DNA from: Channallabes apus
Taxonomy: Eukaryota > Chordata > Actinopteri > Siluriformes > Clariidae
Assembly (NCBI GenBank): GCA_030522415.1
Contig: CM060118.1
Span: 15,442,651 to 15,506,650, forward strand
Direction: 5' to 3'
Length of the DNA: 64,000 bases
Both the position numbers and the translations under genes were made by a program. The notes under the pieces are model-generated. The model was not told the origin of the DNA, made no database searches, and saw only the letters and a program-made list of their open reading frames with translations. How positions within the stretch are numbered: the first letter of the stretch is position 1; every line of letters starts with the position of its first letter. Positions 57,251 to 64,000 of this stretch are shown here, in pieces.

Positions 57251-58871
57251 CAGTGATGTGAAAAACTATTTGCCCCCTTCCTGATTTCTTATTCTTTTGC
57301 ATGTTTGTCACACTTAAATGTTTCTGATCATCAAAAACCGTTAACTATTAGTCAAAGATAACATAATTGAACACAAAATGCAGTTTTTAAATGAAGGTTT
57401 ACGTTATTAAGGGAGAAAAAAAACTCCAAATCTACATGGCCCTGTGTGAAAAAGTGATTGCCCCCCTTGTTAAAAAATAACTTAAATGTGGTTTATCACA
57501 CCTGAGTTCAATTTCTGTAGTCACCCCCAGGCCTGATTACTGCCACACCTATTTCAATCAAGAAATCACTTAAATAGGAGCTACCTGACACAGAGAAGTA
57601 GACCAAAAGCACCTCAAAAGCTTGACATCATGCCAAGATCCAAAGAAATTCAGGAACAAATGAGAACAAAAGTAATTGAGATCTATCAGTCTGGTAAAGG
57701 TTATAAAGCCATTTCTAAAGCTTTGGGACTCCAGCGAACCACAGTGAGAGCCATTATCCACAAATGGCAAAAACATGGAACAGTGGTGAACCTTCCCAGG
57801 AGTGGCCGGCCGACCAAAATTACCCCAAGAGCGCAGAGACGACTCATCCGAGAGGCCACAAAAGACCCCAGGACAACATCTAAAGAACTGCAGGCCTCAC
57901 TTGCCTCAATTAAGGTCAGTGTTCACGACTCCACCAAAAGATAGAGACTGGGCAAAAACGGCCTGCATGGCAGATTTCCAAGGCGCAAACCACTTTTAAG
58001 CAAAAAGAACATTAAGGCTCGTCTCAATTTTGCTAAAAAACATCTCAATGATTGCCAAGACTTTTGGGAAAATACCTTGTGGACCGACGAGACAAAAGTT
58101 GAACTTTTTGGAAGGTGCGTGTCCCGTTACATCTGGCGTAAAAGTAACACAGCATTTCAGAAAAAGAACATCATACCAACAGTAAAATATGGTGGTGGTA
58201 GTGTGATGGTCTGGGGTTGTTTTGCTGCTTCAGGACCTGGAAGGCTTGCTGTGATAGATGGAACCATGAATTCTACTGTCTACCAAAAAATCCTGAAGGA
58301 GAATGTCCGGCCATCTGTTCGTCAACTCAAGCTGAAGCGATCTTGGGTGCTGCAGCAGGACAATGACCCAAAACACACCAGCAAATCCACCTCTGAATGG
58401 CTGAAGAAAAACAAAATGAAGACTTTGGAGTGGCCTAGTCAAAGTCCTGACCTGAATCCTATTGAGATGTTGTGGCATGACCTTAAAAAGGCGGTTCATG
58501 CTAGAAAACCCTCAAATAAAGCTGAATTTCAACAATTCTGCAAAGATGAGTGGGCCAAAATTCCTCCAGAGCGCTGTAAAAGACTCGTTGCAAGTTATCG
58601 CAAACGCTTGATTGCAGTTATTGCTGCTAAGGGTGGCCCAACCAGTTATTAGGTTCAGGGGGCAATTACTTTTTCACACAGGGCCATGTAGGTTTGGATT
58701 TTTTTTTCTCCCTAAATAATAAAACCCCTCATTTAAAAACTGCATTTTGTGTTTACTTGTGTTATCTTTGACTAATAGTTAAATGTGTTTGATGATCAGA
58801 AACATTTTGTGTGACAAACATGCAAAAGAATAAGAAATCAGGAGGGGGGCAAATAGTTTTTCACACCACTG
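57251..58871 (+). mobile_element. Full-length Tc1-like element
   Basis: Both ends are intact and inverted: 'cagtgatgtgaaaaactatt' plus tgcccccttcctg at the left, and its complement ending 'gtttttcacaccactg' at the right, flanked by TA. A second matching pair, 'ctacatggccctgtgtgaaa' (57433) and 'tttcacacagggccatgtag' (about 58672), shows the IR/DR arrangement with two binding sites per end. It is the best-preserved autonomous-type element in the window and is the innermost layer of the nest. Confidence 0.95.
57630..58652 (+). pseudogene. Tc1 transposase, one nonsense codon from open
   Basis: From MPRSKEIQEQMRTKVIEIYQ one frame of 340 codons runs to ...AAKGGPTSY. The paired N-terminal helix-turn-helix motifs (KGYKAISKALGLQRTTVRAI at about residues 29-48, then a second around 60-110) and the GRP-type hook (SGRPTK) are present. 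The DDE domain keeps WTDETKV (first Asp), VLQQDNDPKHTS (second Asp) and SPDLNPIEMLWHDL (Glu), with the 34-residue Asp-Glu spacing of Tc1 enzymes. The only visible defect is a TAG at 57942-57944, after VSVHDSTKR. No frameshift is visible. Downstream of the stop there are many residues before the catalytic core, so the truncated product would bind DNA only. Confidence 0.9.
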
Positions 58872-59009
58872 TATATATAATCACAATATAGCAATTTGTA
58901 TCTGAAAATGAAAAAATAAAAATAAAATTAAAATTCAAACACAAAGAAACTGTTTTACATAATGTAATTTTATTTAAACTGTGAATTGCTGAGGTTTGCA
59001 GCATTTTTA

Positions 59010-59264
59010 TTTTTTTTTTACTTTGGCCATATTCGTTTGGATGTTTGGATTTCAGATGATAGAAAAGGTTTGACGTGTTTCCACCACTTGTTAAAACAGT
59101 GCACTTGCGTACCTTCCAAATCACGTTCATCTCATTCGTATCACTTTTCTTATACCCAAACCAATTCCACACCACAGACGAGGCACCTTTTTCTTTACAA
59201 TCTCCTCGTTGTTGGTTTTGTCACATGTAAGCAAACTCACTGCTGCTGCACCGTCTTCTTCCAT
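59010..59264 (-). pseudogene. hAT transposase N-terminus with BED finger (ZBED1-like class)
   Basis: Minus strand from MEEDGAAAVSLLTCDKTNNE at 59264, then, after a one-base frameshift near 59175, VWNWFGYKKSDTNEMNVI and TSGGNTSNLFYHLKSKHP. This is a BED zinc finger. The histidine pair is kept, but the cysteine pair appears altered (WKVRKC where two spaced Cys are expected). The frame ends soon after. It differs in class from the remnant at 56865-57110, which points to a second hAT inside the first. Confidence 0.7.
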
Positions 59265-60040
59265 TGTCGAAGTGAATGTGAAGCCAAACACATCAAAAGT
59301 GGGACGAAACCGCGGCACCTGATTGAACCGAATATCTGCGCAAATACAGCGCAGCCCGACTATCTGGATAGCGCAGTGATGATCTGGTTTATTTGCGCAG
59401 CCCGGTGGATCGCGCAGCGCCGCTCGAATCACAAACCTGCGCGACTCAATACAATACAATACAATTTATTTAAAATGTCAGGACTGTTTAATATTGTTTC
59501 CGCCTTGCCATGCCTGGTTTGTACGTGCGCATACCAGCGGGATAAAATCTACTTTGATGGTCGGCGCGGTTTATTTCTGTCAGAGTCGCGCAGCGCTGCC
59601 CAGTGGGTCGCGCAGGTTTCAATTCAATTTACGTACGCTCTTCATTATCAATAAAGAAAAGCATGAATTAGAATAGGTACTTTCCTATTATTTTCCACTA
59701 ATTTCCACCCGTTCATTGCGCCCCACCTGTCATGTCTGTATTCCCCACTAGTGGGGCCGCCTCACACTTTGAGAACCACTGACTTACACCAACACACACA
59801 CACACACTCACTCGCTCGCATTTACATGCCCCCCTTCTCTCAGGTTCCCAAACAAACACACAGCAACTCTTCTCTGTCACGATTGTTTTCAAAAGTGAGG
59901 AGCTGTTTAATTTGTTTTTTTGTTGTTGTTGTTGTTGTTTTACTTTACAGCAGTGATTCTGTTAGTATGCGCTCACGCAAGTGTGACTAGCGATGTTCCT
60001 TGCTAATTTTTAAACGGTTTTAAAAACGGTCTCTCCGTTA

Positions 60041-60046
60041 ATGTGT

Positions 60047-60090
<44 letters not shown>
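60041..60090. repeat. (TG)n microsatellite
   Basis: It lies in the right arm of the foldback element, the mirror of the CA run at 56190-56230. Confidence 0.9.
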
Positions 60091-60094
<4 letters not shown>

Positions 60095-60369
60095 GTGCAC
60101 GCACATTTTACACACACTCACAGCGCCTGCATGCACAAACGGAAACACTTATCTGTCGTGATTTATTTTTACATTTTTTAGAGGTAAAGTGCAGGTTAAT
60201 TTGTTTTATTTTTACTTTGTATTTTTGTTAATTATTTTTTGGGGCTGTAGAACAAATAATCTGAATTTCCATTATTTCCTATGGGAGAATTAAATTTAGT
60301 TTACGAGTGTTTTGGAATATGAGACCACTTCCGGAACAATTTATGCTTGTAATCCAAGGTTCCACTGTG

Positions 60370-61640
60370 TATATATTTTTTCCCCTGCAGCAGACACATC
60401 TGACCAATAAGCAGTGAAAACATTCTTGCGTGGTTGAAAGTGACACAAAGTGGATTTTTCTCTGGTTGAAATGAACCGAACCAAAAGGTTACAAACTTAC
60501 AGTATCAAGTGATTCAGACGAGAGCAAACAATCTAATGTTAGAAAGCAGCCTGGAAATGCTGCTGTGGAGGGCATTGAGTAAGTGAAATATGCATTTCTT
60601 TTGTACTAAAATGCCATTTCAAGTACTTCATGAAGAGGTAAGTTCATTTGAGGATTCAGCCTCAAAAAGGGCACAAATGCAGCAAATGAATGTGTGTAGT
60701 GTTAATTTTACACATGAAGTGGCCTTGCTGTAACCAACATTCTCACCTACAGTATGCTGAGTTATGGTTATGTTCTGCTAGCTAGAATTAGACAAAATCG
60801 ATTAGCATCATTCCACAGTGACATGTGGACAACATTCATTACCTGGAAAGTGTGGTGTGTTGATTGGACAGATAATCATTTTAGGGTTATCACATTTTAG
60901 TACATCACATTAAAATCACTTATATGTTTTTATTTTTTGTTCTTTTTTTTATTCTATTTTATATATGGAATATAACATAAATCTGTGATGAGGCGAGAAT
61001 TATGAAGGCTGGCCTCGATGGCAACAACCTTTTAGATTGTATAAAACATAATGGAACTGCTCTCAGGAATTTGGTCATCTTACCCTAGAATATATTACTA
61101 AAGAAAATAACATTCTTTTATTATATTGAGAAGCAGAATTTAACCATGAGGAGGGAAGGAAGAGATCTTTATTTTTCTTACTTCATAAATTTTTATTACC
61201 TGAAGACGCACCGGTGCATTAAGGTTTTAATTTCATCTACAGTATAAATGGAATCCTAGCTGAGAGTCCTATTATTTACTATTTCAACAAACTTTTTTTG
61301 TGATTTAGAAATGATCAATGTAATTTAAGGGAATATTATTCATTGAACACAGCTGCAACACTGAAAAAAAAACCTGCACACTTTTTGAAACCAGTAGAAA
61401 TTGGTTGCGGTAGTGTTTTGAATATTCTTTACTTCCGCTGTCTTGTTTATGATTAGTTTCTAAAGTATTCAACTTTCATTAACATTGCCGTTTCTTTAAT
61501 TCAGAGAATTAATATGGAAACCCCTGACAACTTTTTTTTTTTTACCAAGTAACTAAGATACTTAAGCATTAATGAAGGAGCCTGAAACAATACACTTTCA
61601 CAGTGATTTAATGAATCAGTAATTAATGGTTCTGAAATGA
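60370..61640. other. Non-coding stretch
   Basis: AT-rich and unique. Three TACAGTA copies lie at 60498, 60748 and 61238. No gene is seen. Confidence 0.5.
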
Positions 61641-61644
61641 TTCT

Positions 61645-61700
61645 TACAGTGACATTTATGGCATTTGGGTGACACATGTATCCAGAGCAACTTACAGGAG
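61645..61700 (-). repeat. Old tail of the aaatgcctaaatg SINE family
   Basis: 'tgacatttatggcatttggg', 'atccagagcaacttacag': the tail only, strongly diverged, about 115 bp left of a better copy. Confidence 0.5.
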
Positions 61701-61814
61701 TGGTTTGAAGTCTCTACCAATAAGTACATCCTCATACTGTCTACTGTTTACTGTAGGTCTGAAATTAAGAGTACTGTTAGTTTAAAACGACTCTACTAGC
61801 AAAACATTAGTGTT

Positions 61815-61996
61815 ACCTTACATTTAGGCATTTGGCAGATATTACATTTTTATCTCAGTATACATCCGAGCAGTTGAGGGGGTAAGTGCCTTGCTCAAGG
61901 GCCCAACAGTGGCAACTTGGTGGTCACGAGGTTTGAATTTGGGACGTTCCGGACCGTAGTCCAGTGCCATAACCACTGAGATACCCCTGACCCTAC
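61815..61996 (-). repeat. tRNA-derived SINE (aaatgcctaaatg family), antisense
   Basis: 'ttacatttaggcatttggca', a deletion of about 20 bases, 'tatacatccgagcagttgag', 'gccttgctcaagggcccaac', the B-box complement 'gaggtttgaatttgg', and 'cataaccactgagataccc'. Confidence 0.85.
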
Positions 61997-62020
61997 CTTC
62001 ATTCAAGGCTGCAGACTATA

Positions 62021-62025
<5 letters not shown>

Positions 62026-62106
<81 letters not shown>

Positions 62107-62112
62107 ATATAA
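62026..62112. repeat. (AT)n microsatellite
   Basis: About 40 AT units with one ttt interruption near 62092. Confidence 0.95.
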
Positions 62113-62935
62113 TATTTAATATATCTAATAACAACCTATCCTAATATAAATTCATTAGAATACATATTTGTCCTGAGTTTTCAACATCCGTTAATGTTAA
62201 CATTGTAAGATTGTGCTGCCTTTGTAAAATATAAATTTCCTCAAGAAGAAATTATTATGACAGGTTGGGGCTTGTTTGGCATTTTAGCAAAACATTGATG
62301 GGATTGTGTTGTGCGAGCTCTGCCTGAGCAGACCCTGCAGGAATGGCTTGTCACCATGGAAACAGGCCGACTCTTGTGTCACGGTAAGACCACAGAGGAC
62401 TGTTAGTGTTTACACTCATGCCCCTACAGCCCAGTGTTACACAATTCTTCTACTGACAGTGGAGATGTGAAAATGGTTCACTTACACTGTGTTAATGTAA
62501 TACTTAGGACTGGTGAACTGATCATTCTGCAAATTCACAGAATGACCAGTGAATTTTTGTTATAATAATAACACACTTTAAACTAGTTCTGGGATACAAA
62601 CAACACCTATGTGGTTCTTGTGGTTCCGTTTTATACAGTGCTGTGTTCATTTATCAGATGTCTACAGCCTACCTACAGTACACTACTGTGCTCACTACTG
62701 TGAGCACCGAATCATTTCTCAATTTTCATATTTTGCTTACCCAGAGCCAGATTTTCTTGTATTTATGAGGAAAAACCATCTTGAGGAATAGTTCTCCAGG
62801 TTTCCAGAAGCAGCGTTTTTTCTCTCATTTTTAGTCCAGTCACTTTACCTGACCAGTTTCAGGGAATGATTTTTGTTTTCTAAGTCACACGGAGATCTAT
62901 GAATCATTCAAACATACAGTACAAATAATCTAACT
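62113..62935. other. Non-coding stretch
   Basis: 62275-62400 is of balanced composition ('gcctgagcagaccctgcagg') but shows no long frame. No family is recognised. Confidence 0.45.
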
Positions 62936-62939
62936 TAAG

Positions 62940-63512
62940 GCATGAACCAGTAACAGGTGCAAGTGATGACAGATGATCAGGCCGGTGATTGGTTGGAGGT
63001 CTCGTCACATGGATGCCCCGTGTGTCTCTTTGGGATGCGTCTGGTGTCTGGGGATGATTCTATCTACTTAGAAGATGGTTCTGGCCTCGACTGGTGTTGT
63101 CAGCTGTTTCTCTGAGGACTTGACAATTCGATAGTTCAGGACTGGAACTTTCTACAAGTCTATCTGAGTCTCCAATAACTACTGGACTCCATTTTAACAT
63201 CAACTATTATAGCTGAACCTAACACTTAACACTGTATAAATGCAGATAATTTCCTGCTATCTGTTTCACCCAGATGAGGATGGGTTCCCTGTTGAGTCTG
63301 GTTCCTCTCAAGGTTTCTTCCTATTACCATCTCAGGGAGTTTTTCCTTGCCACTGTCGCCCTCAGGCTTGCTCACCAGGGACTATCTGAACATTTTGATT
63401 CATACTCACATTCCATACAAGCTTAAATAATTATTTTGATTGTGTAAAGCTGTTTTGAGACAATGTCAATTGTTAAAAGCGCTATACAAATAAAATTAAA
63501 TTGAATTACACT
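62940..63512 (+). repeat. High-copy fish repeat, probable LINE/SINE 3' end
   Basis: 'ctgttgagtctggttcctct', 'caaggtttcttcctattacc', 'gggagtttttccttgccact', 'gtaaagctgttttgagacaa' and 'aaaagcgctatacaaataaa' end in an aaattgaatt-type tail. This block is known to me as a very common interspersed 3' end in fish, with or without the upstream part seen here from 62940. It ends in short A-rich repeats, as non-LTR elements do. Confidence 0.65.
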
Positions 63513-63674
63513 GGTGATGCTACTGTAAATGCTGAGTGGTTGGAACAGATGAGCGGGGAAGTGAGATTGCTGTTACATAAACAAACGATTTTTAAATTGC
63601 ATCATTACATATTTTATTGTGCCAGTAAAATAATTGTACTCAATTCTTTCATTTAATTTAATGTGAAAAGATAA

Positions 63675-64000
63675 GGGGCTCAGCTCAAGACTTTTGCGGT
63701 AGCAGAGCTGAAGATGTTGAGGTTCTCTTTGGGAGTGACAAGGATGGATAGGATCAAGAATCAGTTCATCAGAGGGACAACCCATGTGAGATGTTTTGGA
63801 GATAAAGTCAGAGAGGCCAGATTGAGGTGGTTTGGACACGTTCAGAGGAGAGAGTGTGAATATATCGGTAGAAGGATGCTGAGGTTGGAACTGCCAGGCA
63901 GGAGGTGTAGAGGAAGACCAAAGAGGAGATTTATGGATGCAGTGAGAGAGGACATGAAGTTAGTTGGTGTGAGAGAAGAGGATGCAGAGGATAGGGTTAG
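63675..64000 (+). pseudogene. RTE-type LINE, C-terminal part, open to the window end
   Basis: One open frame runs off the window: VAELKMLRFSLGVTRMDRIK, then REARLRWFGHVQRR, YIGRRMLRLELPGRR and GRPKRRFMDAVREDMKLVGV. This is the conserved segment after the reverse transcriptase domain of fish RTE-like LINEs (LRWFGHVxR...GRPxxRWxD). No stop or shift occurs in about 108 codons, so it is much younger than the fragments at 14350 and 31380. Upstream of the stop at 63672 the match is lost, so this copy is probably 5'-truncated. The element continues beyond the window. Confidence 0.8.

Larger units (their letters stand above)
56629..59781 (-). mobile_element. hAT (Charlie-like) element with 8-bp duplication
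   Basis: Left 'cagtggttttcaaacttttt' and right '...cacactttgagaaccactg' are hAT-type inverted repeats. acttacac flanks both sides (56621-56628 and 59782-59789). The interior holds a transposase remnant, the terminus and N-terminus of a second hAT family, and a complete Tc1. Confidence 0.9.
55903..60367. mobile_element. Foldback (pogo/Tigger-like) element, outer layer of a four-part nest
   Basis: The left end 'cagtggaaactcggattacg' follows TA. The reverse complement of the right end reads 'cagtggaaccttggattaca'. Both arms continue as inverted repeats for several hundred bases: 56232-56420 pairs with 59830-60040 (shared 'tagcaaggaacatcgctagt' and complements). Each arm carries (TG/CA)n. The arms meet where the hAT element 56629-59781 inserted, so without it this would be a palindrome of about 1.3 kb. 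No transposase of its own is seen. The pogo/Tigger label rests only on the terminal sequence. Confidence 0.75.

Noticed and set aside
57802..57999. Frameshift in the Tc1 transposase suggested by a second open frame
   Set aside because: Reading the original frame codon by codon through 57945-58076 shows no shift; the only break is the TAG at 57942.

Overview
This is non-coding DNA from a ray-finned fish genome. It is AT-rich and holds no gene I can identify with confidence. The teleost call rests on the repeats: tRNA-headed SINEs of the DANA/mermaid type (with the conserved core around 'gtttgcatgttctcc'), several Tc1/mariner families, hAT elements with 8-bp target duplications, a Ty3/gypsy fragment, and degenerate RTE- and L2-type LINEs. 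An otophysan such as a catfish would fit, but I cannot prove the order.

Layout. 0-2.8 kb: unique AT-rich DNA with a small Tc1-like MITE and a SINE end. 2.8-3.2 kb: a Harbinger-like MITE with a TTA duplication. 3.6-5.75 kb: an LTR-flanked, GC-rich non-autonomous retroelement whose only ORF carries thirteen 11-residue repeats. 6-9.6 kb: SINE fragments. 9.9-10.75 kb: a CpG-rich island with an NRF1 site, the best host-promoter candidate. 11.9-19.5 kb: SINEs (one nested, one inverted pair), RTE and L2 remnants, and a Tc1-like fossil. 20.4-24.6 kb: a hAT element split by a Tc1 element, next to a second Tc1-like element and a mariner fossil. 25-34.7 kb: SINE, L2, RTE and mariner fragments, with one full SINE bounded by 13-bp duplications. 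35.1-37.9 kb: a transposon-like unit with terminal inverted repeats, a promoter-like core, a nested SINE and a hAT MITE. 38.6-40.2 kb: a broken gypsy pol. 40.6-55 kb: old repeats and long unique stretches. 54.8-55.3 kb: a 32-bp minisatellite. 55.9-60.4 kb: a foldback element carrying a hAT, which carries parts of a second hAT and a Tc1 with an almost open transposase. 61.8-64 kb: SINE, microsatellite, a LINE-like 3' end and an RTE C-terminus running off the window.

The elements do not form a pathway; they record successive insertions. The least expected signal is one no element explains: the heptamer TACAGTA/TACTGTA occurs about 90 times (my hand count), several-fold above what I would expect from base composition, sometimes in tandem, and is missing from the youngest insertions. 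That word is the known excision footprint of Sleeping Beauty-type Tc1 elements, so this DNA may carry many scars of departed transposons. A few internal comparisons argue against every copy being a scar, and these are stated in the finding.
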